Part shown: piece after piece, positions 1 through 7,523 of the stretch
How the letters are laid out: every line of letters begins with the position of its first letter
Numbering within the stretch: position 1 is the stretch's first letter
NCBI GenBank assembly: GCA_041675885.1
Contig: JBAYSY010000059.1
Span: 1-13,706 of the forward strand
Reading direction: 5' to 3'
Length of the DNA: 13,706 bases
From: JBAYSY01 sp041675885
GTDB taxonomy: Bacteria > Pseudomonadota > Alphaproteobacteria > Rhodobacterales > Rhodobacteraceae
Translations under genes and position numbers: made by a program
The notes under the pieces: model-generated
Seen by the model: the letters and a program-made list of their open reading frames with translations, nothing else
Database searches by the model: none
What the model was told of the DNA's origin: nothing

Positions 1-266
1 GGCTGCGCATCCACGCGCAGGACGTGATCCTGTCGCGGACCCGGCCCGAGGGGCTTTCCGCACTCAACATCCTGCCCGCCGCCGTGGCCGACCTGCGGCT
101 GGGCGACGGCCCGGGCGCACTGGTGCAGCTCCATGCGGGGGACGAGCGCATCCTCGCCCGCATCACCCGCCGCTCGGCCGAGACGCTGGCGCTGGCGCCG
201 GGGGTGGAATGTTTCGCGATCCTGAAGTCGGTCGCCGTGGCCAAGGGCGATATCGGCGCGGGGTGA
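1..266 (+). CDS. modC: Molybdate ABC transporter ATPase ModC, C-terminal end (5' partial)
   Basis: This is the last ~87 residues of a protein whose start lies left of the window; the frame is open from base 3 to the TGA at 264-266. The reading begins LRIHAQDVILSRTRPEGLSA, which fits the TOBE (Mop-like) domain at the end of ModC, in particular the R-I-x-A-x-D-V-x-L-S and G-L-S-A-L-N-I-L-P elements. ModC energises molybdate import at the inner membrane with ModA (periplasm) and ModB (permease); the TOBE domain is regulatory and binds oxyanion. The ATPase motifs are off the left edge, so another TOBE-containing ATPase remains possible. The modC assignment comes from remembered family motifs, not a search. 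A GTG at 24 is only an internal codon. Confidence 0.82.
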   Translation, partial: LRIHAQDVILSRTRPEGLSALNILPAAVADLRLGDGPGALVQLHAGDERILARITRRSAETLALAPGVECFAILKSVAVAKGDIGAG

Positions 267-268
267 GG

Positions 269-302
269 CACGCTGGGCGGACTTCAGCGTGTTCGGCCGC
301 CC
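269..302 (+). terminator. Weak stem-loop after modC
   Basis: CACGCTG (269-275) and CAGCGTG (285-291) form a perfect 7-bp stem with a 9-base loop, starting 3 bases after the modC stop. An alternative pairing joins GGGCGG (275-280) to CCGCCC (297-302). No real T-run follows, so it may be a weak terminator or an mRNA 3'-end hairpin. This is a prediction from base pairing only. Confidence 0.35.
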
Positions 303-473
303 GTGAGGGTGGTGGTTTCCGGCGGCGACCGGCAGGGCGCGGCGGCGGCTCTCCATCAGGGCCGGGTTCGGGAACAGCGCCACAGCCCCGGTTTCCCACC
401 GGCATCGGCAACAGGATATCGGCATTTTCCCGGCACGCGGTCCGCCGGTGCTTCTGGCAAACGGATTTTTCAC

Positions 474-494
474 TTGCATCATTGCATCGCAATG
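474..494. promoter_or_regulatory. Candidate operator upstream of hmuS (palindrome plus direct repeat)
   Basis: CATTGC-ATC-GCAATG at 480-494 is a perfect 6-bp inverted repeat with a 3-base spacer. The heptamer TTGCATC occurs at 474-480 and again at 482-488, so the left part is also a tandem direct repeat. The element lies about 108-128 bases before the hmuS start in a locally AT-richer stretch. Haem uptake operons of alphaproteobacteria are usually iron-controlled (Irr, RirA, IscR or Fur/Mur types), so a metalloregulator site is plausible. I cannot match it confidently to a known box. Confidence 0.35.
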
Positions 495-601
495 TCCTAC
501 AGAAACCATCAACTATTGGCGCTCCACGGCGCCTGCGTCATCCAGCTCTTTCGCCAGACAACGCGCTGAACACAGCAGAATCGTCCAGGAAAGAGAAACC
601 C

Positions 602-1693
602 ATGTCCAACAGCACCACCGACCTGCCGGTCCTTGACCTCACTCCGGAGGCTCTTCGCAACGCCCGTAACGAACACCCGAAGACCCGCGCCCACGATCTG
701 GCCGAGCAGTTGGGCGTCACCGAAGCGCATCTGGTCGCGGCGGCGGTCGATGGCGTCGATGTCGTCCGGCTGAATTGCGATATGGACCGGCTCTTCCCGC
801 TGGTCCGCGCGCTGGGTCCGGTTCTGGCGCTGACCCGCAACGCACATTGCGTGCACGAGCGCGACGGCACGTATCTGGACTACCATTCCGGTCGGCACGC
901 CTCGATGGTTCTGGGGCCGGATATCGACCTGCGCATGTTCCCGCGCCACTGGGTGCATGCCTTTGCCGTAAGGCAGGGCGACAGGCGCTCGGTGCAGATC
1001 TTCGATGCCGCGGGAGATGCGGTGCACAAGATCCACCTTCGCCCGCATTCGGATGTCGCGGCCTTTGACGCGCTGGTGGCCGCGCTGCGCGCCGAGGATC
1101 AGTCCGACATCATCCATACCGGACCGCGCACCCCCCCCGAGGCGCCCCGTGCCGACCCGGACAAGCGCGATACCCTGCGCGCCGAGTGGGAGGTGATGGC
1201 CGACACGCACCAGTTCCTGCGCCTGACCTCGAAGCTGAAGATGAACCGGCTGGGCGCCTATCGCATTGTCGGCGAGGACAAGGCAAAGGCCCTGACGCCC
1301 GACTCGGTCTCCGAGGTTCTGCGGCGGGCGGCGGCGCAGCAGATCCCGCTGATGATCTTCGTCGGCAACATGGGCTGCATCCAGATCCACGGCGGGCCGA
1401 TCCATCGGGTCGAGCCGATGGGGCCATGGATGAACGTGCTGGACCCCGGCTTCAACATGCATCTGCGGTCCGACAAGGTGGCCGAGGTCTATCTGGTGCG
1501 CAAGCCGACGAAACACGGCATGGCCGTATCGCTCGAAGCTTTCGATGCCGAGGGGATGATAATCCTGCAAATCTTCGGCCAGCGCACCCCGGGCAACGAG
1601 CAGTCGCTGGCGACGGGCGCAACGGGGCCGCTGCCGGGCACCGAAAGCTGGGTCGAGATGGTGGACTCCGTCGCCGCGACGACGGGGGCCTGA
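602..1693 (+). CDS. hmuS: Cytoplasmic haem-handling/degrading protein HmuS (HemS/ChuS family)
   Basis: This 363-residue protein is the cytoplasmic partner of the haem transporter encoded just downstream; family members bind imported haem, and some degrade it to release iron. It has the internal duplication of the family. The N-terminal half has LTRNAHCVHERDG (about 77-89) and FPRHWVHAF (113-121). The C-terminal half has WEVMADTHQF (196-205), FVGNMGCIQIH (253-263) and WMNVLDPGFNMHLR (276-289). His203 sits at the position of the axial haem ligand in HemS/ChuS (by remembered alignment). Length is close to the usual ~345-350. ATG 602 is chosen because AGGAAAGAG lies 6 bases upstream; the open frame extends back to 209 without family-like sequence. 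It is the first gene of hmuSTUV, with 3 bases to hmuT. No TonB-dependent haem receptor (hmuR) is present in the window. Confidence 0.93.
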   Translation: MSNSTTDLPVLDLTPEALRNARNEHPKTRAHDLAEQLGVTEAHLVAAAVDGVDVVRLNCDMDRLFPLVRALGPVLALTRNAHCVHERDGTYLDYHSGRHASMVLGPDIDLRMFPRHWVHAFAVRQGDRRSVQIFDAAGDAVHKIHLRPHSDVAAFDALVAALRAEDQSDIIHTGPRTPPEAPRADPDKRDTLRAEWEVMADTHQFLRLTSKLKMNRLGAYRIVGEDKAKALTPDSVSEVLRRAAAQQIPLMIFVGNMGCIQIHGGPIHRVEPMGPWMNVLDPGFNMHLRSDKVAEVYLVRKPTKHGMAVSLEAFDAEGMIILQIFGQRTPGNEQSLATGATGPLPGTESWVEMVDSVAATTGA

Positions 1694-1696
1694 ACC

Positions 1697-2515
1697 ATGC
1701 GCATCGCAGCGACGGCGGCCGCCCTGCTGATGGTGGCGATGCCTGCCGTGGCGCAGGAACGCATTGTCGTCGCGGGTTCGGCGCTTTGCGAAACCATCGC
1801 GGCCCTGGATCAGACGCATCGCGTCATCGGGCGCGACACCACCTGCGGCTACCCCGCCGCGATGGCGGCGTTGCCCGATGTGGGCTATTTGCGCGCGCTT
1901 TCGGCCGAGGGGCTTCTGGCACTGAACCCTGACATGATCCTGACCGGCAACGATGCCGGCCCGCCCGAGACGATGCAGCTGATCGAAGCCAGCGCGGTGC
2001 CGGTGGTGCGCATCGAGGCCGGTTATTCCCAGGAGGGGGTGCTCGCGCAGATCAGGGCGGTCGCGGGGGTGCTGGGGGTCGACGGCGCGGCGCTGATCGC
2101 ATCGACGGAGGAAGCGTTCGCCCGCCTTGCCGCCGCACGCGGGGATGCGGCACCGATACGCGCCATGTTCATCCTGTCGGGGACGGGCGGCCGGGTGATG
2201 GCCTCGGGCCACGGGACCGGCGCGGATGCCATGCTCCGGCTGGCAGGGGCCGAGAATGTGCTGGCCGGTTTCGAAGGCTATCGCCAGGTCACCGACGAGG
2301 CGCTGACCGCCGCGGCCCCCGAGGTCATCGTGATGATGAACCGAAGCGACGATCATGCGCTGGGCGATGAACAGATCCGCACGCATCCGGCGCTGGGGCT
2401 GACCCCGGCGGCGCGGAACGGGCGTATCCTGCGCATGGATGGCACATTCATGCTGGGTTTCGGCCCGCGCACGCCCGAAGCCGCCATGGCGCTTCTGGCC
2501 GCGATGCGGAACTGA
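1697..2515 (+). CDS. hmuT: Periplasmic haem-binding protein HmuT
   Basis: This 272-residue substrate-binding protein captures haem in the periplasm and delivers it to HmuUV. Residues 1-19 (hydrophobic run ending AMPAVA-Q) look like a Sec signal peptide. The mature part follows the class III binding protein pattern: RVIGRDTT (42-49), LPDVGYLRALSAEG (59-72), then NPDMILTGNDAGPP. Tyr64 in the VGYLRALSAEG motif matches the haem-ligating tyrosine of ShuT/HmuT (from family knowledge). Odd point: Cys31 and Cys50 occupy positions that I recall as Thr and Ser/Thr in relatives (the G-G-S-V-T-E and D-T-T-S loops), so they might pair. The start is 3 bases after the hmuS stop and the stop is 4 bases before hmuU, consistent with one operon. 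Confidence 0.93.
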   Translation: MRIAATAAALLMVAMPAVAQERIVVAGSALCETIAALDQTHRVIGRDTTCGYPAAMAALPDVGYLRALSAEGLLALNPDMILTGNDAGPPETMQLIEASAVPVVRIEAGYSQEGVLAQIRAVAGVLGVDGAALIASTEEAFARLAAARGDAAPIRAMFILSGTGGRVMASGHGTGADAMLRLAGAENVLAGFEGYRQVTDEALTAAAPEVIVMMNRSDDHALGDEQIRTHPALGLTPAARNGRILRMDGTFMLGFGPRTPEAAMALLAAMRN

Positions 2516-2519
2516 ACCC

Positions 2520-3590
2520 ATGGTCGCGATGCCCCTTGCCGAACACATGCCGTCTGGCGACCGCTCCCAACGGGCACGCTGGCTGATCGCGCTGCTGGTC
2601 CTGCTGACGGTGGCGACATGCCTGGTGTCGCTGCGGGTCGGCGCGGCAGGGGTTTCGCCACTGGCCGTTCTGGGCGACTGGCTGGCCGGACGCGATGTCG
2701 GCCTGCGCGACCGCGTGATCCTGCTCGACATCCGGCTGCCCCGGATGCTGACCGGGGTGCTGGTCGGCGCCTCGCTGGCGGTGTCCGGGGCGGTGATGCA
2801 GGGATTGTTCCGCAACCCGCTGGCCGATCCCGGCATCGTCGGGGTAAGCGCCGGGGCCGGTCTGGGGGCCGTGACGGCCATCGTTCTGGGCGGCCTGCTG
2901 CCCCCTGCCCTTGCCGTTTGGGCGGGCATGCATCTGGTGCCCTTCGCGGCCTTCCTGGGCGGGCTGGGCAGCACGCTTCTGCTCTATCGCGTCTCCACCC
3001 GTTCCGGACGCACCTCGGTCGCGACGATGCTTCTGGCCGGGATCGCCCTGGCGGCTTTGGCGGGCGCGGCCACGGGTATGCTGGTCTATGTCGCCGATGA
3101 CGCGCAACTGCGGGATCTGACCTTCTGGGGCATGGGTTCGATCGCCGGGGCAAGCTGGATCAAGCTGGCCGCCGCCGCGCCGGTCATGCTGGCCGGGCTG
3201 GTCGCCGCACCGTTCCTTGCCCGCGCGCTGAATGCGATGGCACTTGGCGAATCGGCGGCGCTTCACCTTGGTATCCGGGTGCAGATGATGAAGGCCCTGG
3301 CCATCGTGACCGTCGCCGCCTCGGTCGGCGCGGCGGTGGCGATCTCGGGCGGGATCGGCTTTGTCGGCATCGTGGTTCCGCATCTTCTGCGCCTGGCGAT
3401 GGGGCCGGACCACCGCTTCCTGCTGCCCGCGGCCGCGCTGCTTGGTGGCAGCCTTCTGCTGGGGGCGGACATGGTGGCGCGGGTCGTCGTCGCCCCCGCG
3501 GAGCTTCCCATCGGGATCGTCACCGCCATCGTGGGCGGGCCGATCTTCCTCTGGATCCTGCTGCGGAAACGCGGACTGGTGGATCTCTGA
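2520..3590 (+). CDS. hmuU: Haem ABC transporter permease HmuU (FecCD family)
   Basis: This 356-residue inner-membrane permease is of the BtuC/FecCD type, which forms a dimer with about ten helices per subunit. The family hallmark lies at about 71-112: IRLPRMLTGVLVGASLAVSG, then MQGLFRNPLADPGIVG and SAGAGLG. Further hallmarks are GGIGFVGIVVPHLLRL in the C-terminal half and the ending LPIGIVTAIVGGPIFLWIL. Multiple hydrophobic segments are evident, including residues 21-40. The frame is open back to 2439, but that part overlaps hmuT and is not family-like. ATG 2520, 4 bases after the hmuT stop, is the best start; ATG 2529 is an alternative. The stop is followed by hmuV after 2 bases. Haem specificity is inferred from hmuS/hmuT and not from this protein alone. 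Confidence 0.92.
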   Translation: MVAMPLAEHMPSGDRSQRARWLIALLVLLTVATCLVSLRVGAAGVSPLAVLGDWLAGRDVGLRDRVILLDIRLPRMLTGVLVGASLAVSGAVMQGLFRNPLADPGIVGVSAGAGLGAVTAIVLGGLLPPALAVWAGMHLVPFAAFLGGLGSTLLLYRVSTRSGRTSVATMLLAGIALAALAGAATGMLVYVADDAQLRDLTFWGMGSIAGASWIKLAAAAPVMLAGLVAAPFLARALNAMALGESAALHLGIRVQMMKALAIVTVAASVGAAVAISGGIGFVGIVVPHLLRLAMGPDHRFLLPAAALLGGSLLLGADMVARVVVAPAELPIGIVTAIVGGPIFLWILLRKRGLVDL

Positions 3591-3592
3591 TC

Positions 3593-4375
3593 ATGATCAC
3601 GGCAACCGATATTCGCGTCGTGCTCAACCGTCGTCCGATCCTGCACGGGATCGACCTGACCGCCGAGGCCGGGCAGATGACCTGCATCGTCGGCCCGAAC
3701 GGATCGGGCAAGACCACGCTGATGCGTGCCATGACCGGCGAAGTCGATTATTCCGGCGCCGTCTCGCTGGACGGCGCCGAGTTGAAATCCTTCTCGCCCG
3801 CGCATCTGGCCGAACGCCGCGCGGTGCTGCCGCAGGCCACGCCGATGGCCTTTCCCTTCACCGTGTTCGAAGTCGTGCGCCTGGGCCTGACCGGGCGCGA
3901 GGCACTGGTGCCCAATGCCGCGCAACTGCCGCATCTGGCGCTGGCGGCCGTGGGATTGCAGGGTTACGAAGGCCGCTTCTTCCAGCAGCTTTCGGGGGGC
4001 GAACAGCAGCGCGCGCACCTGGCGCGGGTGCTTGTGCAGGTCTGGCATCCGGTTCAGGACCAACGCGCACGCTGGCTGTTCCTGGACGAGCCCGTCTCCT
4101 CGCTCGATATCGGCCACCAGTTGCAGATCATGCGCCTTGCACGGGATTTCGCGCGGCGCGGCGGCGGCGTGATCGCGGTGATGCATGACCTGAACCTGAC
4201 CGCGATGTTCGCCGACAAGGTCTGCCTGCTGGCCGAGGGCCGCAAACTGGCCGACGGTCCACCCGCGCGGGTCTTTGCCGATGACATTCTCAGCACCGCC
4301 TATGGCTGCGCGCTGAGGGTATCCACCCCGCCGCCGGACGGGGGCGTCTTCATCCTGCCGCAAGCCGCGGCCTGA
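3593..4375 (+). CDS. hmuV: Haem ABC transporter ATPase HmuV
   Basis: This 260-residue cytoplasmic ATPase powers haem import through HmuU. All motifs are intact: Walker A GPNGSGKTT (34-42), Q-loop Gln81, signature LSGGEQQR (133-140), Walker B LFLDEP (162-167), D-loop SSLD (169-172) and H-loop His198 (MHDL). The segment VWHPVQDQRARWLFLDEP (150-167), with the short insert before Walker B, fits HmuV. It starts 2 bases after the hmuU stop. It is the last gene of hmuSTUV; no clear terminator was seen after 4375. Confidence 0.94.
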   Translation: MITATDIRVVLNRRPILHGIDLTAEAGQMTCIVGPNGSGKTTLMRAMTGEVDYSGAVSLDGAELKSFSPAHLAERRAVLPQATPMAFPFTVFEVVRLGLTGREALVPNAAQLPHLALAAVGLQGYEGRFFQQLSGGEQQRAHLARVLVQVWHPVQDQRARWLFLDEPVSSLDIGHQLQIMRLARDFARRGGGVIAVMHDLNLTAMFADKVCLLAEGRKLADGPPARVFADDILSTAYGCALRVSTPPPDGGVFILPQAAA

Positions 4376-4982
4376 CATCACCGCCAGCAACATGGAGTTC
4401 TGCTGATGCCGGCCCGGGGCGCGCAACATCGGCGAACACAGGCCTGCCGGTCATTTTCGTTGCCAAAGGTGAGTATATTTGTCAGGATTGCCCCCGTAGC
4501 TTCCAGAAGGACCAGACAGATGATTCTACCGGAACCGGACGGACCGTGCCGCCTGGAGTTGCTTCAGGCGGCGCTTGATACGGATGCGGCGCAGGTGCCG
4601 GTGGATGGCATACTGGAATGTCTGGCTCATGCCTTCGAAAGGACAGAACCGTTGCGCGCCATCTCCGGATCGCGTGATGAGGGCCGCAGTACTTCGATGC
4701 GGTCTTGAAGGCCGATCGAAATGAGTTGAGTGAATCCGGCAGATCGTGATTCTGTTGCGCTTTCAAGACAGAACGGAGATCTCGACGGCCAAGACTCACC
4801 CGCACCGATCACAGGCGCAGGACGAAGCGATACCTGCCGGCCGTCCCGCGCGCCCGCGGCCCGGCCGGAATTGACATTGACTAAGGAGCTGCTCGAAGCT
4901 AACTGATATCCGACCGAAATGCTCAGGCATAGTTCGTCTACAGCCATGCCATTGTTCCTCGGCCCTGGAAGGATATCGGATT
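4376..4982. other. Long intergenic region between hmuV and the NnrS-linked transporter
   Basis: This 607-base stretch holds no recognisable gene. It is less uniformly GC-rich than the flanking coding DNA, with AT-richer patches near 4470 and 4870-4930. A GC-rich, palindrome-laden block spans 4837-4868 (CCGGCC at 4837-4842 can pair with GGCCGG at 4863-4868). It is followed at once by TTGACATTGAC (4871-4881), which has a good -35 hexamer but no matching -10 at normal spacing. The 3' end carries GGAAGGA (4967-4973), the ribosome binding site of the next gene. Two overlapping minus-strand frames (4482-4805, 4627-4947) resemble nothing I know. The promoter for the downstream operon probably lies here. 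Confidence 0.6.
4520..4708 (+). CDS. Doubtful small ORF, 62 residues, no recognised family
   Basis: An ATG at 4520 with AGAAGGA (4505-4511) 8 bases upstream opens a 62-codon frame beginning MILPEPDGPCRLELLQAALD and ending at a stop at 4706-4708. The same frame is open from an ATG at 4406. The predicted peptide is hydrophilic, with no signal peptide, membrane segment or motif I recognise. AT-rich TATATT lies at 4474-4479, but I found no paired -35. It could be a small gene, a gene relic, or chance: high-GC DNA gives many frames of this size. It is listed because of the good ribosome binding site. Confidence 0.25.
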   Translation: MILPEPDGPCRLELLQAALDTDAAQVPVDGILECLAHAFERTEPLRAISGSRDEGRSTSMRS

Positions 4983-5957
4983 ATGGCGATCACCCGCAGA
5001 ACACTCCTCGCAACCGCAGGCGGACTGGTGCTGGCCGCTCCGGGCCTGTTGCGCGCCGCACCGGCGGCGCGGATGGCGCTTTATGGCCCGCCCGCCGGGC
5101 CGACCGTCACGCTGGCCCACGCGGTTGCGACCGACGCGCTGGCGGGGCTTGCTTCGGACATCTCGCTGACCGTGTGGCGCACGCCCGACGAATTGCGCGC
5201 GGGTCTGACCTCGGGCGCCATCGACCTGTCCGTGGTGCCCGCCCAGGTGGCGGCGAACCTGTACAACAGGGGCATGGGCCTTCGGCTGGTCAATGTCATG
5301 ACCAACGGCCTGCTTTATGTCGTCGCCCGCGAAGGGGCGGTCGGCGGCCTTGCCGAACTGGCGGGCAAGTCCCTGGCGGTGCCCTTTCCGAACGACACCC
5401 CCGATTTCGTGATGCGCGCGCTGCTGGCCGACGCCGGGCTGACCGACAGCGTGACGCTGACCTCGCCCGCGACCCCGATGGAGGCCGCACAGTTGCTGCT
5501 GACCGGGCGCATTGATGCCGCCGTCCTGTCCGAGCCGGTGGCCACCGTTGCGCTGATGCGGGGGCGCGAGGCGGGGACGACGCTGGTGCGCGCCATCGAC
5601 CTTCAGGCGGAATGGGGCGTCGTCACGGGGCTGGGACCGATCGTCCCGCAGGCGGGCCTGGCGGTGACGCAGCGGTTCAGCACGGAACACGCCGACCTGA
5701 TCGCGCCGTTGCAGGCCGCGCTGGTCACGGCAACGCAGGCGGTTCTCGCCGATCCGGCGACGGCGGCCGGCCACGCCAGCGGCCCGCTGGAGCAGCCCGC
5801 GCCGATGCTGGCGGCCTCGATCCCGCATGCCAACCTGACGGCAACGCCCGCGTCCGGGGCGCGCCCGGCGCTGGAGGCGATGTTCGGGCTGATGATGACG
5901 GCGGATGCCGCGATCCTGGGCGGCAGGCTGCCCGACGACGGCTTCTACGCGCTGTGA
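4983..5957 (+). CDS. ABC transporter substrate-binding protein, NitT/TauT (NMT1-like) type, Tat-type signal
   Basis: This 324-residue binding protein belongs to the broad nitrate/sulfonate/taurine/thiamine-precursor class. The N-terminus ITRRTLLATAGGLVLAAPG has a twin-arginine signature (Arg5-Arg6) followed by a hydrophobic core, with a likely cleavage after an Ala-rich stretch near 25-29. This suggests export in folded form. The body has class features: DELRAGLTSGAIDLSVVPAQ (69-88), LAGKSLAVPFPNDTPDFVMR (126-145, domain I/II crossing), and AAQLLLTGRIDAAVLSEPVA (168-187). The start is supported by GGAAGGA (4967-4973). It is followed after 4 bases by a permease. The ligand cannot be told from sequence. 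The downstream NnrS gene suggests a nitrogen-oxide-related compound or a cofactor precursor, but that is inference. Confidence 0.85.
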   Translation: MAITRRTLLATAGGLVLAAPGLLRAAPAARMALYGPPAGPTVTLAHAVATDALAGLASDISLTVWRTPDELRAGLTSGAIDLSVVPAQVAANLYNRGMGLRLVNVMTNGLLYVVAREGAVGGLAELAGKSLAVPFPNDTPDFVMRALLADAGLTDSVTLTSPATPMEAAQLLLTGRIDAAVLSEPVATVALMRGREAGTTLVRAIDLQAEWGVVTGLGPIVPQAGLAVTQRFSTEHADLIAPLQAALVTATQAVLADPATAAGHASGPLEQPAPMLAASIPHANLTATPASGARPALEAMFGLMMTADAAILGGRLPDDGFYAL

Positions 5958-5961
5958 CGCG

Positions 5962-6774
5962 ATGAAGGCGCTGCTGGCGGACCGGGCCGAACGGCTGTTG
6001 CATTTCCTCTGGTCCGGCTGGGCCGGGCTGGCGGCACTGGCGCTGCTGGCGGCGGCCTGGCAGGCCGGGCACGAACGGTGGGGTGATTTCATTCTGCCCG
6101 ATCCGCTGGCCACGGTGCAGGCTGTCTGGGTTCTGGCCTGGTCGGCCGAAGCGCAGGATTTGCTGTGGCTGACGACCAAACGGGCGCTGGCGGGCTTTGC
6201 CCTGTCGGCGCTGGCGGGCACGGCCATCGGCATCATCGCGGGCTATGCGCCTGCGGTGATGCGGCTGGTGCGACCGCTCCTGACCGTGATCCTGGGTGTG
6301 CCGCCCATCGCCTGGATCGTGCTGACGATGATGTGGTTCGGCACGTCGTCCACCACGGTGGCCGTGACGATTCTGATCGCCGCCCTGCCCGTGGTCTTTG
6401 TCGCGGCGGCCGAAGGCATCGCCAGCCGCGACCGGGGGCTCGGCGACATGGCCGAGGTGTTCGGCTATGGCACGCTGGGCCGGTTCTGGTTCATCGACCT
6501 GCGGCAGGCGGCGGCACCGCTGTTCCCGGCGCTGGCGCTGGCGCTGGGGACCGCCTTCAAGGTCGCGGTCATGGCCGAGATGCTGGCCAATGCGGGCGGC
6601 ATCGGCGGGGCGCTGGCGCGGGCGCGCGCCATGCTGGATGTGCCGCAGGCGCTGGCCTGGGTCATGCTGGCCGTCGCGACCCTCGTCGTCGTGGAATACG
6701 GCCTGGTCCGCCCGATGCAGGCCGAGGTGGAACGCTGGCGCCGTGCCGCGCAACCGTGGGGGATCAAGCGATGA
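5962..6774 (+). CDS. ABC transporter permease, NitT/TauT type
   Basis: This 270-residue inner-membrane permease has the BPD_transp_1 fold. Hydrophobic helices are apparent at about 20-34, 75-100, 104-124, 132-150, 187-205 and 228-248. The cytoplasmic EAA-type loop that contacts the ATPase is at about 159-188 (GLGDMAEVFGYGTLGRFWFI then DLRQAAAP), less canonical than the usual E-A-A-x-x-x-G-A but in the right place. ATG 5962 is 4 bases after the preceding stop; an upstream start at 5905 would overlap the binding protein and add unrelated sequence. The stop TGA (6772-6774) overlaps the ATPase start as ATGA, indicating translational coupling. Confidence 0.88.
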   Translation: MKALLADRAERLLHFLWSGWAGLAALALLAAAWQAGHERWGDFILPDPLATVQAVWVLAWSAEAQDLLWLTTKRALAGFALSALAGTAIGIIAGYAPAVMRLVRPLLTVILGVPPIAWIVLTMMWFGTSSTTVAVTILIAALPVVFVAAAEGIASRDRGLGDMAEVFGYGTLGRFWFIDLRQAAAPLFPALALALGTAFKVAVMAEMLANAGGIGGALARARAMLDVPQALAWVMLAVATLVVVEYGLVRPMQAEVERWRRAAQPWGIKR

Positions 6775-7523
6775 GCGCGGCGCTGGACCTGCGGCGCGTG
6801 GGACACGCCTATTTCGGGCAGTCGGTCCTGTCGGGCATCACCCTGTCCATCGGCGCGGGCGAGGTAGTGGCGCTGGTCGGCCCTTCGGGCTCGGGCAAAT
6901 CCACGCTGGCGCAGATCGCGGCCGGGCTGACCGATGTCCGCGAAGGGCGGGTGACACGCGGCTATGCCCGCCACGCCATGGTGTTTCAGGATCCGCGCCT
7001 GCTGCCATGGGCCACGGCGCGCGACAACATCGCCTTTCCGCTCCGCCGGTCCGGCCTGCCGCGGGGCGAATGGCCCGCCCGGGTGGAACAGGCCGCGGCC
7101 ATGGCGGAACTGGAAGCGGAGGATCTGGCAAAATACCCGGTCGAACTGTCGGGCGGCATGCGCCAGCGCGTCGCCATCGCCCGCGCGCTGGTGGTGGAGC
7201 CGGACTTCGTGTTCTTCGACGAACCCTTCACCGCGCTCGACGTGGCGCTGAAACGGCGGATGCAGGATCTGGTCATCGCCGCCAGCCGCCGGGCGCAGTT
7301 CGCCGCGCTGTTCATCACCCATGATCTGGCCGAGGCGATCCGCATCGCCCACCGCATCGCCGTACTGGAACTGCGCGGGCGCGGCATCGCGGGCGAACGG
7401 TTCCTGCCCGAAGAACCCGCAACGCGGACCGAGGAGCACTGCTTTGCCCTGCGCCAGCGTTTTCTGACCGAGGATCCGCTGTTCCGCCATATCCACGATG
7501 TCGATGAAAGGCGCCGCCCGTGA
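6771..7523 (+). CDS. ABC transporter ATPase, NitT/TauT (NrtD/SsuB-like) type
   Basis: This 250-residue cytoplasmic ATPase partners the permease just upstream. Motifs are complete: Walker A GPSGSGKST (37-45), Q-loop in MVFQDPRLLPW (Gln73) as typical of SsuB/TauB/NrtD, signature LSGGMRQR (126-133), Walker B FVFFDEP (146-152), and H-loop His184 (ITHD). Residues ~205-250 form a C-terminal extension rich in charged residues, after the usual end of the nucleotide-binding domain; it contains Cys224 and two His (240, 242). The start overlaps the permease stop (ATGA at 6771-6774), and the stop overlaps the GTG start of nnrS (GTGA at 7520-7523). The four genes are therefore one tightly coupled operon. 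Confidence 0.92.
   Translation: MSAALDLRRVGHAYFGQSVLSGITLSIGAGEVVALVGPSGSGKSTLAQIAAGLTDVREGRVTRGYARHAMVFQDPRLLPWATARDNIAFPLRRSGLPRGEWPARVEQAAAMAELEAEDLAKYPVELSGGMRQRVAIARALVVEPDFVFFDEPFTALDVALKRRMQDLVIAASRRAQFAALFITHDLAEAIRIAHRIAVLELRGRGIAGERFLPEEPATRTEEHCFALRQRFLTEDPLFRHIHDVDERRRP

Larger units (their letters stand above)
267..601. other. Intergenic region between modC and hmuS
   Basis: These 335 bases carry no convincing gene. Open frames cross it in several directions, but they extend into neighbours and resemble no family I know. It holds a weak stem-loop just after modC, a palindromic and direct-repeat element at 474-494, and the hmuS ribosome binding site AGGAAAGAG at 587-595. The stretch from about 460 to 530 is clearly less GC-rich than its surroundings, as expected for a promoter. 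I could not place a convincing -35/-10 pair. Confidence 0.6.

Noticed and set aside
509..2974. 821-codon open frame on the minus strand opposite hmuS/hmuT/hmuU
   Set aside because: Arg/His/Gly-rich reading with no family features; it is antisense to three well-supported genes, a usual artefact of high-GC third positions.
4871..4884. TTGACATTGACTAA as an FNR/NnrR box
   Set aside because: The left half is good but the right half ACTAA matches the expected GTCAA/ATCAA at only two of five bases.
4482..4947. Two overlapping minus-strand frames of about 105 codons in the hmuV-ABC gap
   Set aside because: No ribosome binding site or family likeness noticed, and they overlap each other in different frames.
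413..4979. Decamer AGGATATCGG at 413-422 and again at 4970-4979, each upstream of an operon
   Set aside because: The second copy overlaps the ribosome binding site region, the two are at different distances from their genes, and neither is palindromic beyond GATATC; probably chance.
4904..4981. Imperfect inverted match between TGATATCCGA (4904-4913) and GGATATCGGAT (4971-4981)
   Set aside because: The arms are 57 bases apart and match only partly, and the right arm is the ribosome binding area; not convincing as an operator or hairpin.
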